From assembly GCF_000745005.1 (NCBI RefSeq), contig NZ_JQNB01000001.1, positions 2,349,501 to 2,413,500 on the forward strand: a stretch of DNA of 64,000 bases, written 5' to 3'. Of this stretch, positions 33,701-44,427 are shown in pieces (the stretch's first letter is position 1; every line of letters starts with the position of its first letter). Below the pieces are notes generated by a model that made no database searches, was not told where the DNA came from, and saw only the letters and a list, made by a program, of their open reading frames with translations. The stretch is from Luteibacter sp. 9135. Lineage in GTDB: Bacteria; Pseudomonadota; Gammaproteobacteria; Xanthomonadales; Rhodanobacteraceae. Both the position numbers and the translations under genes were made by a program.

Positions 33701-36700
33701 ATGAATCGTATTTATCGCCTGTGCTGGAACGCCGCCACCTCTCAGTGGGTCGCGGCCAGCGAACTTGCCCGCAGCCGCCGCCCAGGCGCTCGGGTCACCG
33801 CTTCCGCAAGCGCCCCACGCGCAGCATCCATCGCGTTAGGGGTCGCCCTGGCGCTGGGCAGCGCAGGAGCTGCGCGCGCGGGTCAGACAGGCGGTCAGGT
33901 GGTGTCGGGCAGCGGTGCGATCAACCAGCACGGCACCACGACGACCATCAATCAGGCGAGCCAACACCTCTCGCTCAACTGGCAGACCTTCGACATCGGC
34001 GCGAACGAGACGGTCAATTTCGTCCAGCCAGGTCGTGACGCCATCGCGGTCAACCGCATCCTTGGTAACAGCGCCTCGGAGATCTATGGGCATCTCAATG
34101 CCAACGGCCAGGTCTGGCTCATCAATCCCAAGGGTGTGCTGTTCGGCGAGGGTTCGCAGGTCAACGTCGGTGGACTCGTCGCATCGACACTCGATACCGC
34201 CGACAGTTCGCTCGACGCGACCTCACGCACCTTCAGCGGCAATGGTAAGGGCAGCATCGTCAACAAGGGCTCGATCCGCGCGGCCAACGGCGGCTATGTG
34301 GCCTTGCTGGGCAACACGGTATCGAACCAAGGCACCATCAGCGCGCAGCTGGGCACAGTGGCGATGGGGGGCGGCAGTGCCATAACGCTCACCTTCGAAG
34401 GCAGTCAGCTGCTCCATCTCCAGGTTGACCGCAGCACGCTCGACAATCTGGTGGAGAACCGTCAGCTGGTTCAAGCGGATGGCGGCCGAATTTTCATGAC
34501 CGCCGGCGCGGCCGATTCGCTCTTGGCCAGCACGGTGAACAATACTGGTGTTGTTCGCGCGCAGACGGTGCAAAACCACAACGGCGAAATCGTCTTGCTC
34601 GGCGGCATGACGGCCGGCCATGTGAATGTTGAGGGCACGCTGGATGCGAGCGCGCCCGATGGCGGCAATGGCGGCGCGATCGAGACATCGGGCGCGTTCG
34701 CACACATCGGCAGCGCAGCGATCACCGCCGGCGCACCCTACGGCAAAGCGGGCACCTGGCTGGTCGACCCCTATGACTTGACCATCGATGCGACCGCAGC
34801 CAACGCCATCTCGAGCTCGCTCAACAACGGCACCAATGTCACCGAATCGACGTCGGCAGGCAGTGCCTCGGGCGCGGGCGTGCAGAACCCGAACGGCGTG
34901 GGTGACATCAATGTCAACGCAGCCATCAACTGGACGAACCCAAACAGTACACTGACCCTGACGGCGTATCGCGCCATCAATGTCAATGCTCCCATTTCCG
35001 GTGCTGGCCGCGTGGCGCTCACGGCCCAGGGCGCCGCAGGCAACAATGGCAACATCAACCTCGCCGCCGGCGGCACGGTGAGCGGCGGAGCAGGGGTGAC
35101 CCTCACCGCAGCCAACGCCTTCATCAACAACGCCGGTGGCAATGCGCTCAGCTCGGCATCGGGCAAATGGCTGGTGTATTCCGCGAATCGCGCGGCCGAC
35201 GTGACCGGCGGCCTGACGCCGCAGTTCATTCAATACAACGCCGCAGCGGGCGCGACGCCGCTGGGCACGGGCAGTGGCTTCCTCTACAAACAGACCGCGG
35301 TCGCGGCCATCACGGGCCTCAGCGGCACGGTGGAAAAGACCTACGACGGCACGGCGACGGCCAGTCTTGACGGGACCAACGTCAATGCGACGCTGGCAAA
35401 CGGCGACCGCATCGCCACGGCGACGGGCACCTATGGCAGCAAGGACGCCGCATCCGGCATTCAGGTGACGGCAGCGGGCAGCAGCGCGGGGTACACCTTC
35501 ACCGACGCGAGTGGGCTCGTACCCGTGTACGGCTACACCATCACCGGCGGTGGCGCTTCGGCAAATATCGGGGTTATCGACCCGCGCCAGCTCGGCGTCT
35601 CGGTCATCAACAACCCGACGAAGACCTACAACGGGACGACCACCGCCACCCTGAGCAGCGCAAATTACCTGACCTCGGGGCTCGTGGCGGGTGAGAACAT
35701 CACCTTCAGCCAGCCCAACAGCGTGGCTTACGATTCTGCCGACGCGGGCGTGCGCACGGTCAACGTAGGCTTCCTACCGTCCAATTTCACGGCGGCGAAC
35801 GGCACGAAGCTGTCCAACTACGTATTGCCGACGACGGCGACGGGCCCCGGCACCATCAACAAGGCCAAGGTGCAGCTGTCGGGCCTCATCGGAAGCGACA
35901 AGGTCTACGACGGCACCACCACGGATGGCCTGGATAAGAGCCGTGTCTCGATTTTCGGCGTCATCGCGGGCGACGCAGCCAACGCCACGCTCGACAGCAC
36001 GAATGGCATCGGCCAATTCGCCGATGCCAACGTGGGGAACGGCAAATCCGTCAGCGCCACGGGCTTCCAGCTCGTGGGTAGCAAGGCGACCAACTACGAC
36101 CTGGTTTTGCAGTCGGACATCACCGGCTCCATCACGCCGAAGGCGCTCAGTATCAGTGGGGTATCGGCCCTCAGTAAGGTCTACGACGCGACGCGCGTGG
36201 CATCACTTGCCTACACCAACCTTGCCCTGAATGGCCTGGTCAACGGCACCGACAGCGCCAACATTTCCCTGGTCACAGCGGGCGCGAACGGAACGTTTGC
36301 CACAAAGAACGTAGGCAACGGCATCGGGGTTACCGCGTCGGGCTTTACGTTGGCGGGCACCGGCACGGGCAACTACACCCTGTCGCAGCCCACCGGCCTG
36401 TTCGCCAACATCACGCCCGCGCCCTTGCTTATATCCATCACCGGCAATCCCACCCGCACGTACAACGGAACCACGACGGCCAATATTGGCGCGGGCGACG
36501 TGACCATCACCGGCTTCCAGGGTGGCGAAACGGGCAGCGTGGTGCAGAGTGCTGGCGCCACATACGCCAGCAAGGACGCAGGCACCCGGCTGTTGACCGC
36601 ACTGCTCGAACCGTCGGACTTCAGCCTGGGCAACGGTGCGCAGCTTTCCAACTACACCTTCCCCACCTCTATTACCGGGAATGGCACGATCGCCCAGGCC

Positions 36701-39700
36701 ATTCTGACGTGGTCGCTGGTGGGGAATCCCACCAAGATTTACGACGGCAATACGAACGCGGCGCTGACGAGTGACAACTTCCAGCTCTCCGGATTCCTCA
36801 GCGGAGAGGGCGCCACGGTTACCCAGACCCATGGCACCTACGACACCGCCAATGTCGGCCAGCGGAACGTCACGGCAAACCTAGGCATCGCGGACTTTAC
36901 GGCGCTCAATGCCACCGTGCTGTCGAACTACGTGCTGCCGACGGTGATGACCGGCGTTGGCACCATCACGCCGGCCCCCTTGGCTGGCTTCATTACGGCG
37001 GGCATCAACGGCCCGACTCGCGTTTATGATGGCACCACCGTCGCGGCGCTCACGCCAGCTAACTTCATCCTTTCGGGCTTTGCGTCGGGGGAGGGTGCTT
37101 CGGTCAACCAGACCGTCGGCATCTTTGCTTCGAAGAACGTGGGCAAGCAGGCCGTGTCTGCGGCGCTGACGAGTGCCAATTTTGATGCCAATGCCGGCAC
37201 CAACCTTGGCAACTACACCCTGCCATCGATGGCGTATGGCACCGGCGAAATCCAGCAGGCGCTGTTGACCGCATCGATCGTCGGCAACCCGTCCAAGGTG
37301 TACGACGGCACGCGCTATGTGACGCTCACGCCCCAGAACTACCAGGTCCTTGGCTTTGTGGCCGGCGAAGGCGCGGATATCGTTCCAAGCTCCTCGATTT
37401 CCTTTGACACCAAGAATGTCGGCAGCAACAAGACGATCACGGCGAACATGGCTGTGTCCTCTTACCTGCCGAACAGCCAGACCTTGCTTTCGAACTACAT
37501 CCTGCCCACGGTCGCCACCGGCCCCGGTACCATCACGGCAGCACCCCTCTATATCGTCGGCGTATCCGCACAGAGTCGTGATTACAACGCAACGACCCTG
37601 GCGACACTCAACAGTGGGGGCGCTTCCCTGGTCGGGCTCGTTGGCGCCGACTCGAACGACACCGGGAAAGTGGCCCTCACGGCCGGCACGACCGGCCTCT
37701 TTGCGGACGCCAACGCAGGCGTGGGCAAAGCCGTCACGGCGAACGGTTTCTCCATCTCGGGCAGCGAAGCGGGTAATTACACGCTCATGCCGCTGGCCGG
37801 CCTGACAGCGACCATCAGTCCATTCACGCTGAGCATCAATGGCGTGTCGGCCATCGACAAGATTTACGATGGCAATACGGGCATTGCGCTCAATACCGGC
37901 ACCGCGTCGCTGGGCGGCATTTTTAGCGCCGACAACGGAAACGTGACCCTCGATGCGTCGGGTGCTGCGGGCAACGTGAGGTCGGCCAATGCCGCCAATA
38001 ACCTCGATGTCACAACCTCTGGCTTTGGCCTGGCAGGCAGTGCTGCGGGCAACTATCGCGTCAACCAGGTCAGCGGTCTCACTGCGAACATCTCAAAGCG
38101 CGCCGTTACCGCGTCGATCACAGGCGATCCGACCAAGCCATACGACGGTTCAAACTCAGTGACGCTGACCGCAGGGGACTACACGCTGTCAGGTTTCGTC
38201 TCCGGCCAGGGCGCGTCCATCCCGCAGTCGTCGACCGCGAAGTACAACAACGTCAACGCCGGCAGCAACCGCGGCTTGACCTCGACGCTCTCGGTGTCGG
38301 ACTTCGTGGCGCTCGCTGGAACCAACCTCGCCAACTATGACCTCCCCGTCGGCGCGACGGGTGCACTCGGTACGATCACGCCGTTCGTCATCAATTTGAT
38401 GGGCCAGCGCATCTACGATGCTACGACCAGCGCCGATGCTGGCCTGTTTACAAATGGTGGGACGATCGCTGGCGTGAACGGCGAACGTGTTGCTCTGACG
38501 GGCAGTGGCGTTCTTTCAACCAAGAACGTGGGCAACCAGCGGAGTTTTGCGAACTTCGGCACGTTGGCCCTGGGTGACAACACCGGCACCGCGGCCAATT
38601 ACACGCTTGCGGGCGGCATCGATTGGGTCACCATCACCCCGGCAACCCTGACTGTGGCCGGCACGGTCGCCGCCGACAAGGCCTATGACCGTTCCACCGC
38701 CGCCCAGCTCTCGGGCTCCACGCTTGTCGGTCGGTTGGGTTCGGACGATGTGACGTTGGCGAATTTCGCCACGGGCACCTTCGTCAACAAGAATGCAGGC
38801 GTCAACAAAGCGGTCAGCACGTCGATGACCGTGGACGGCGGCGACAGCAGTAACTACATCCTTGTGCAGCCGGCAGGGCTGACAGCGACGATCACGCCGC
38901 TCACGATCACACCGACCGCCACGGCGGATAGCCGCCAGTACGACGGGACCACCAATGCCACGGCGACGGTGTCGTCCTCCGGCGTCCTGGCAGGCGACAC
39001 CGTCACCTTTGGCAAGTCCACCATGCCGCAGTTCGACGGAAAGGATGTCGCCAACGGCCGTACCGTCACGGTGAGCAACATCACCAAGGGTGGCGCGGAT
39101 GCGGGCAACTATGTGCTGTCGACGACCAGTGCAACGGCACTGGCGAACATCACGCCGCGCGTCCTTAACCTGAGTGGCACCCGGGTCTACGACACCTCGA
39201 CCTCGATTTTCAGTGCGGGTCTGACCCTCGGGAACCTCGTGTCGGGTGAGAGCCTTGGCCTCTCGGGCACCGGCAACACGTCAAGCAAGAATGTCGGAAG
39301 CTACAACGGCGGCAATTTCGCGCTGGGCTCGCTTACCCTCGCCAATGGCGCAGGCGGCCTCGCGGGCAACTACACGCTCAGTGGCGGTACCGATACCTAC
39401 ACCATTACCCCGGCGACCCTCCATGTCATCAACACCACGGCCGACAGCAAGGTGTATGACGCAAATACCATCGCCGCCTTGCACCATGCCACCCTCGATG
39501 GGGTACTGGGATCAGACACCGTTGACCTGACCCATGCCGATGCCGGCACCTTCAGCGACAAGAATGTCGGCACGCACAAGGCGGTCAGCACGGCGATGGG
39601 CATCGCGGGGACTGATGCGGGCAACTACACGCTCGTGCAGCCGGCTGATGTCGTCGCGGATATCACCGCTAAACTCATTCATGTCGACGCCAATGGCGTC

Positions 39701-42700
39701 AGCAAAGTCTACGACGGCACCACGGCTTCGGGCGCGACCCTGTCGAGCCAGGACTTGGCGGGGACTGACCAAGTCACCTTCAATGCCACGAGCAACCTGT
39801 TCGACACCAAGGATGTAGGCACCGGCAAGGTTGTGAGCGTTAATGGAATTACCGCCAGCGGCACCGACGCGGGCAATTACACGCTGGCGAACACCAACGC
39901 AACCACGATGGCGAACATCACGCCGTTCATCATCAATCTCAGTGGCGCGCGCGTCTATGACGGCACGGCGACGGCCGGTGCAAGCCTCTTTGGCGCGAAC
40001 GGCGTGGTCACGGGCGTTCATGGGGAAACGCTGGTCCTTTCCGGTTCGGGCAAGAGCGCATCGAAGAACGTGGCCACCTACCAGCGGGCGAGCGATGGCA
40101 CGGGCAATTTCGACCTCGACACGCTTGTCCTCAATGGCACGGGTGGTTCGAGCGCGGGCAACTACGCGCTGCAGGGCGGCACCGACAGCTTTACGATCAC
40201 CCCGCTGGCGGTAACGGTCAATGCGACGGGCGGCAACAAGGTCTATGACGCAACGACCGCCGCCACCGCGACCCTGGCGGCCAGCGGCGTGATTTCGGGG
40301 GATGCGGTGAACTTTGCCCTGGGTGGCGCCATCTTTGGTGACAAGAATGTCGCCAATGGCAAGGCCATCTCGGTCACCGGTATCACGGCCACTGGTGCGG
40401 ATGCCGGCAACTACACCTTCAATACGTCCGCCCAGACCACCGGCAGCATCACGCCGCTTGCCATCAGCGGCAGCATCGTCGCCGACGACCGCGTTTACGA
40501 CCGCACGACCGGAGCGGCGACCCACGGCAGCCTGTCGGGCGTGCTCGGCGGCGATGTGGTCGATTACACCTCGACCACCGGCAGCTTCCAGGACAAACAT
40601 GTCGGCAATGGTAAGACCGTGAATGTCTCCGGTGTCGTGGGTGGAACTGATGCCGGCAACTACGTCGTCACGAGCAATGCCACGACGATCGCGAACATCA
40701 CACCGGCGACCATCGTGGTGAGCACCAGCGCGGGTGACAAGATGTATGACGGCGATGCGTCGGCGACGACCGCCTTGTCGCAGACCGGTCTCCTCAGTGG
40801 CGACGACGTGACCTTCAGCGGTGCCTCGTCGCTGTTTTCAGATGCGAATGCGGCCAACGGCAAGACGGTCACGGTCAGCGGCATCACCGCTGCGGGCGCT
40901 GACGCGGGTAACTATGTTTACAACACGGTCGCCGCGACGCTCGCCAATATTACGCCTTACATCATTAACCTGCACGGCGAACGCGAATACGATGGCTCAA
41001 CGGTCGGGACAGCCGGGGTATTTGGCAACCAAGGCGTAATCGCCGGTATCAACGGTGACACGCTGGATCTCAGTGGCGCCGGGTCGGTCGGCGACAAGCA
41101 GGTGGGCGTCGACAAGACACTCGTTTCGACGGGCACGTTGGTGCTCACAGGCAACGGGACCGCGCTGAGCAGCAACTACACCTTGGTCGGCGGCGCGCAC
41201 GACCTGACCATCACGCCTAAGCAGATCGTGGTCGATGCCACTGGGTCCAACAAGGTCTACGACGGTGGGTCGCTTGCTTTTGCGGGTCTTGGTTCGGCCG
41301 GCGTCGTCAGCGGAGACCAAATCACCTTCACGGGCGGTGCGGCCAACTACAGCGACAAGAATGTCGCCAATGGCAAGACCATCACGGTCAGCGGAATCAC
41401 TGCCGCTGGTGCGGATGCCGGCAACTACGCGTTCAATACCACGGCCCTGACTACCGGCAATATCACGCCGCTGGCCATTGGCGGCAGCATCGTCGCGGTC
41501 AACAAGACCTATGACGGGACGACTGCGGCGCAGACCAGTGGAACCGTCGACGGCGTGCTGGCGGGTGACAATCTGGGTATCGAGACGAGCGGTAGCTTCG
41601 TCGACAAGAACGTTGGCAGCGGCAAGGCTGTGGGCGTGGCCGGTGTTCTCACCGGAGCCGACGCAGGCAATTACACGCTCACGACGAACTCCACCACCCT
41701 GGCCGATGTCTACAAGGTCATATTGAACCTCGACGGCACCCGTGTGTATGACGGTGGCACGGTCGGCTCCGCCGGGATGTTCGGTAGTGCCGGGGTCATT
41801 GCGGGCGTGGCCGGTGAAAGCCTGATCCTGAGCGGGCAGGGCGTTCTCGGTAGCAAGAACGTCGCGGCCGACCGGCCACTGGCGGGTCTCGGGTCGCTCG
41901 CCCTCAACGATGACGGTGCCGGTCTTGCCAGCAACTACACGCTGGTCGGTGGCAACCATGTCGCCACGGTGACGCCGCTGGGGATCAATGCTGGTATTTC
42001 CGCCGACGATAAGGTTTACGACGGTAATACCGGTGCCTCCACGCACGGCGTACTGGACGGCGTGCTGGGTGGCGACCAGGTGAATCTTGCAACCACCGGC
42101 AGTTTTGTGGACAGGAATGCCGCCAATGGGAAGACGGTAGTCGTCGGAGGGACGCTATCCGGCGGAGACTCGGCCAACTACACGCTTACCTTCAACCCGA
42201 CCACGACGGCAAGTATTACGAAGCGCCCCGTCGTTGTGGGCGCCCAGGGGACGGACAAGTTCTTCGATGGCAACACGGTCGACAAGGTGACCCTGTCGAG
42301 CAGCGGACTTATTGACGGCGACGTGGTGAGCTTCGGTGCCACGAGTGCGCTGTTTGCGGACCCATCGGTAGGCCACGGCAAACCCGTAACCGTCGATGGC
42401 ATCTTTGCCACCGGCGCAGACGCGGGAAACTACGCGTTCAACGTGACGGCGGAGACCTCGGCCAACATCGACCAGAACACGTCGCAGGGCGCCTCTGCGA
42501 GTGCGCTGACCCAAATTGACGCCGTGCTTCAGCCGGATGCGTTGGCTACGCCCTATGGCGTCGCCTCGAATGTGACGGTTGGCGATTACACCGGCAACCA
42601 TAAGAAGACCCGCCAGCCCGTGGAGAAAAATGTGGGGCGGTCGGACTTCAATTCCGGGCTTTCGCTGCAGGTCATTGGCGGTGGGGTGCGCCTGCCTGCG

Positions 42701-42715
42701 GATGTGATGCAGTGA
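33701..42715 (+). CDS. Giant two-partner-secretion adhesin with 27 MBG/YDG repeats
   Basis: A 3004-residue TpsA exoprotein. Residues 1-25 form an extended signal peptide region (ESPR, MNRIYRLCWNAATSQWVAAS) and cleavage is expected near ARA-GQ60. A TPS/haemagglutination domain (about 62-330) has SEIYGHLNANGQVWLINPKG, and a short beta-helical part follows. From about 543 to 2923 there are 27 units, each beginning with a YDGTT-like motif (VYDGTT, TYNGTT, IYDATT and similar) and ending in ANIT, average about 88 residues, as in MBG/YDG domains of bacterial adhesins. I saw no Cys after the ESPR. The stop overlaps the tpsB start. The likely role is adhesion or aggregation at the cell surface. Confidence 0.95.
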   Translation: MNRIYRLCWNAATSQWVAASELARSRRPGARVTASASAPRAASIALGVALALGSAGAARAGQTGGQVVSGSGAINQHGTTTTINQASQHLSLNWQTFDIGANETVNFVQPGRDAIAVNRILGNSASEIYGHLNANGQVWLINPKGVLFGEGSQVNVGGLVASTLDTADSSLDATSRTFSGNGKGSIVNKGSIRAANGGYVALLGNTVSNQGTISAQLGTVAMGGGSAITLTFEGSQLLHLQVDRSTLDNLVENRQLVQADGGRIFMTAGAADSLLASTVNNTGVVRAQTVQNHNGEIVLLGGMTAGHVNVEGTLDASAPDGGNGGAIETSGAFAHIGSAAITAGAPYGKAGTWLVDPYDLTIDATAANAISSSLNNGTNVTESTSAGSASGAGVQNPNGVGDINVNAAINWTNPNSTLTLTAYRAINVNAPISGAGRVALTAQGAAGNNGNINLAAGGTVSGGAGVTLTAANAFINNAGGNALSSASGKWLVYSANRAADVTGGLTPQFIQYNAAAGATPLGTGSGFLYKQTAVAAITGLSGTVEKTYDGTATASLDGTNVNATLANGDRIATATGTYGSKDAASGIQVTAAGSSAGYTFTDASGLVPVYGYTITGGGASANIGVIDPRQLGVSVINNPTKTYNGTTTATLSSANYLTSGLVAGENITFSQPNSVAYDSADAGVRTVNVGFLPSNFTAANGTKLSNYVLPTTATGPGTINKAKVQLSGLIGSDKVYDGTTTDGLDKSRVSIFGVIAGDAANATLDSTNGIGQFADANVGNGKSVSATGFQLVGSKATNYDLVLQSDITGSITPKALSISGVSALSKVYDATRVASLAYTNLALNGLVNGTDSANISLVTAGANGTFATKNVGNGIGVTASGFTLAGTGTGNYTLSQPTGLFANITPAPLLISITGNPTRTYNGTTTANIGAGDVTITGFQGGETGSVVQSAGATYASKDAGTRLLTALLEPSDFSLGNGAQLSNYTFPTSITGNGTIAQAILTWSLVGNPTKIYDGNTNAALTSDNFQLSGFLSGEGATVTQTHGTYDTANVGQRNVTANLGIADFTALNATVLSNYVLPTVMTGVGTITPAPLAGFITAGINGPTRVYDGTTVAALTPANFILSGFASGEGASVNQTVGIFASKNVGKQAVSAALTSANFDANAGTNLGNYTLPSMAYGTGEIQQALLTASIVGNPSKVYDGTRYVTLTPQNYQVLGFVAGEGADIVPSSSISFDTKNVGSNKTITANMAVSSYLPNSQTLLSNYILPTVATGPGTITAAPLYIVGVSAQSRDYNATTLATLNSGGASLVGLVGADSNDTGKVALTAGTTGLFADANAGVGKAVTANGFSISGSEAGNYTLMPLAGLTATISPFTLSINGVSAIDKIYDGNTGIALNTGTASLGGIFSADNGNVTLDASGAAGNVRSANAANNLDVTTSGFGLAGSAAGNYRVNQVSGLTANISKRAVTASITGDPTKPYDGSNSVTLTAGDYTLSGFVSGQGASIPQSSTAKYNNVNAGSNRGLTSTLSVSDFVALAGTNLANYDLPVGATGALGTITPFVINLMGQRIYDATTSADAGLFTNGGTIAGVNGERVALTGSGVLSTKNVGNQRSFANFGTLALGDNTGTAANYTLAGGIDWVTITPATLTVAGTVAADKAYDRSTAAQLSGSTLVGRLGSDDVTLANFATGTFVNKNAGVNKAVSTSMTVDGGDSSNYILVQPAGLTATITPLTITPTATADSRQYDGTTNATATVSSSGVLAGDTVTFGKSTMPQFDGKDVANGRTVTVSNITKGGADAGNYVLSTTSATALANITPRVLNLSGTRVYDTSTSIFSAGLTLGNLVSGESLGLSGTGNTSSKNVGSYNGGNFALGSLTLANGAGGLAGNYTLSGGTDTYTITPATLHVINTTADSKVYDANTIAALHHATLDGVLGSDTVDLTHADAGTFSDKNVGTHKAVSTAMGIAGTDAGNYTLVQPADVVADITAKLIHVDANGVSKVYDGTTASGATLSSQDLAGTDQVTFNATSNLFDTKDVGTGKVVSVNGITASGTDAGNYTLANTNATTMANITPFIINLSGARVYDGTATAGASLFGANGVVTGVHGETLVLSGSGKSASKNVATYQRASDGTGNFDLDTLVLNGTGGSSAGNYALQGGTDSFTITPLAVTVNATGGNKVYDATTAATATLAASGVISGDAVNFALGGAIFGDKNVANGKAISVTGITATGADAGNYTFNTSAQTTGSITPLAISGSIVADDRVYDRTTGAATHGSLSGVLGGDVVDYTSTTGSFQDKHVGNGKTVNVSGVVGGTDAGNYVVTSNATTIANITPATIVVSTSAGDKMYDGDASATTALSQTGLLSGDDVTFSGASSLFSDANAANGKTVTVSGITAAGADAGNYVYNTVAATLANITPYIINLHGEREYDGSTVGTAGVFGNQGVIAGINGDTLDLSGAGSVGDKQVGVDKTLVSTGTLVLTGNGTALSSNYTLVGGAHDLTITPKQIVVDATGSNKVYDGGSLAFAGLGSAGVVSGDQITFTGGAANYSDKNVANGKTITVSGITAAGADAGNYAFNTTALTTGNITPLAIGGSIVAVNKTYDGTTAAQTSGTVDGVLAGDNLGIETSGSFVDKNVGSGKAVGVAGVLTGADAGNYTLTTNSTTLADVYKVILNLDGTRVYDGGTVGSAGMFGSAGVIAGVAGESLILSGQGVLGSKNVAADRPLAGLGSLALNDDGAGLASNYTLVGGNHVATVTPLGINAGISADDKVYDGNTGASTHGVLDGVLGGDQVNLATTGSFVDRNAANGKTVVVGGTLSGGDSANYTLTFNPTTTASITKRPVVVGAQGTDKFFDGNTVDKVTLSSSGLIDGDVVSFGATSALFADPSVGHGKPVTVDGIFATGADAGNYAFNVTAETSANIDQNTSQGASASALTQIDAVLQPDALATPYGVASNVTVGDYTGNHKKTRQPVEKNVGRSDFNSGLSLQVIGGGVRLPADVMQ
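35331..42470 (+). repeat. Array of 27 MBG/YDG-domain repeats
   Basis: By hand count 27 units. Units 1-11 are mostly 90-95 residues, and five of them open after a GNP, GDP or NGP turn. Units 12-27 are shorter (80-95). Within these, a class opening after a NLxG turn then RVYD or REYD recurs as units 12, 15, 18, 22 and 25, at nucleotides near 38405, 39175, 39946, 40977 and 41738. The spacing is about 770 bp, except one gap of about 1030 bp that contains one extra unit, so the array grew partly by copying three-unit blocks. Confidence 0.85.
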
Positions 42716-44427
42716 CCCACTCTCCTCGAATTCGAAACGGCTTACCGATGACCATGGTTCAATTTCCTAAGCGTGCTGTGAACGTTCTGGGTGCCTGCAT
42801 CTTGCTGGCTATCGCCCCAGGTGCGGCCGCGCAGGTGCGGACGCCACAAGCGGGCGATTTGCTCCGCCAAGTGCCAGCGACGCCTTCTCTTCAGCGCTCG
42901 GACGACACCGGCCTGACCGTCGCGCCGGAAGTCCCCGCCGCACGGGGCGACAGCGCACCGTTCCACGTCGTCCGTATCGAGATCACGGGCAACACGCTGG
43001 TGCCTCCCGAGGAGCTGCGTGCCCTGGTCGGTCCGAGCGAGAACAGCGACCTCACGCTCGGACAGCTCAATGTCCTCGCTGCCAAGATCACGGCAGTCTA
43101 CCGCGCAAAGGGTTACCCGCTGACAGTCGCATATGTGCCCGCGCAAACCTTGACCAGCGGCACGGTGCACATTGCCGTTCAGGAGGCGCGGCTGGGCAAG
43201 GTCACGCTGGAAAACCACAGCACAACCCACGACGGGCCGTTGCTGGCCACCCTGGCTCCACTTAAGGAAGGCATGCCGGTCTCGGCCCATGGGTTTGATC
43301 GCAGCCTACTTCTGCTCGGCGACATCGCGGGTGTGACGGAGTCGTCCGCGCTGCGCCCCGGTGCGGAACCGGGCACGTCCGACCTTGACGTGCGCACGGA
43401 CGATCGCCCGCGTTACACCGGTGTCCTGGCTCTGGACGACTACGGCAATCGCTATACCGGTCGCGCGCGCCTGACCGGCACCTTCAATGTCAACGGGCTA
43501 TTCCATCAGGGTGATGTGCTCGACGCGACCGCACTCACTGCGGGCTCTAACATGAACTATGGCCGCCTGGGCTACCGCTATTTGGTGAATGGCGAAGGCA
43601 CCGTGGTGGGCGCGGCAGTCTCATCACTCGACTACAAGCTCAAGGGCGACTTGCGCGTGCTCGATGCGCACGGCACCGCACAAGTGGCCAGCGTTTTCGT
43701 CAGCCATCCGTTGATTCGCTCGACCGATGGCAATCTTTATGGTCAGCTTGGCTACGACAGGCGTCATCTCAACGATTCGATCGACATCGTAGGCGTCCGG
43801 ACACTTCGTCACACGTATGGGTGGACAGCGACACTCGCTGGCGATCAGCGCGACGCCCATGGCGTGACCAATTTCAGTCTGGCCGCTACCTATGGTCTGC
43901 TCGGGTTCAACGACGCGTTCGCCGAGTTTGTCGATGCCATCAGCGCGCAGACCAAGGGGCATTACCTCAAATACGCCCTGTCCGTCGCCCGTCTGCAGCA
44001 GCTGTCGGACAACAATGCGTTGTACGTCGGGTTTCAGGGGCAGTGGGCGAACAAGAATGTCGACACGGCCGAGCAGTTCTACCTGGGCGGGGCGAACAAT
44101 GTGCGCGGCTACGATACCGGTGTCCTGGCAGGCAGCCAGGGGCAAATGGTGAACCTCGAGTTTCGTCGGACGCTCCGGGTCGGCATGCCCGGAAGCCTGA
44201 CCGCGCTGGCATTTGCCGACGCCGGGCGTGTGAGCCTGTATAAAGACCGGTTCGCACCAGGCACCAATAGCGCCCACATGCAGAATGTCGGCCTGGGCAT
44301 GCGTTGGCAGAGCGAGGACCAATGGACCGTCAGTGCGGATGTGGCCCATCCCGTTGGCGCGCGCCCGGCCATGCTTGGCGATACGCACGGTGTCCGCGCG
44401 TGGGTGCAGGTACAGAAGGGCTTCTGA
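42712..44427 (+). CDS. TpsB transporter for the adjacent adhesin
   Basis: A 571-residue FhaC/ShlB-type pore. A signal peptide precedes VRTPQAGD; two POTRA domains (about 80-230) begin with VVRIEITGNTLVPPEELRAL and include VHIAVQEARLGKVTLEN; the barrel follows with the conserved loop-6 motif VRGYD in FYLGGANNVRGYDTG, FADAGRV, and a terminal aromatic strand WVQVQKGF. The GTG at 42712 overlaps the adhesin stop (GTGA), supporting translational coupling; ATGs at 42748 and 42754 would shorten the N-terminus and are also possible. It is the dedicated exporter of the 3004-residue adhesin. Confidence 0.94.
   Translation: MTHSPRIRNGLPMTMVQFPKRAVNVLGACILLAIAPGAAAQVRTPQAGDLLRQVPATPSLQRSDDTGLTVAPEVPAARGDSAPFHVVRIEITGNTLVPPEELRALVGPSENSDLTLGQLNVLAAKITAVYRAKGYPLTVAYVPAQTLTSGTVHIAVQEARLGKVTLENHSTTHDGPLLATLAPLKEGMPVSAHGFDRSLLLLGDIAGVTESSALRPGAEPGTSDLDVRTDDRPRYTGVLALDDYGNRYTGRARLTGTFNVNGLFHQGDVLDATALTAGSNMNYGRLGYRYLVNGEGTVVGAAVSSLDYKLKGDLRVLDAHGTAQVASVFVSHPLIRSTDGNLYGQLGYDRRHLNDSIDIVGVRTLRHTYGWTATLAGDQRDAHGVTNFSLAATYGLLGFNDAFAEFVDAISAQTKGHYLKYALSVARLQQLSDNNALYVGFQGQWANKNVDTAEQFYLGGANNVRGYDTGVLAGSQGQMVNLEFRRTLRVGMPGSLTALAFADAGRVSLYKDRFAPGTNSAHMQNVGLGMRWQSEDQWTVSADVAHPVGARPAMLGDTHGVRAWVQVQKGF

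Noticed and set aside
35331-42470. Possible assembly duplication or CRISPR-like array
   Set aside because: Repeats diverge in sequence, stay in frame and encode a recognised adhesin domain.
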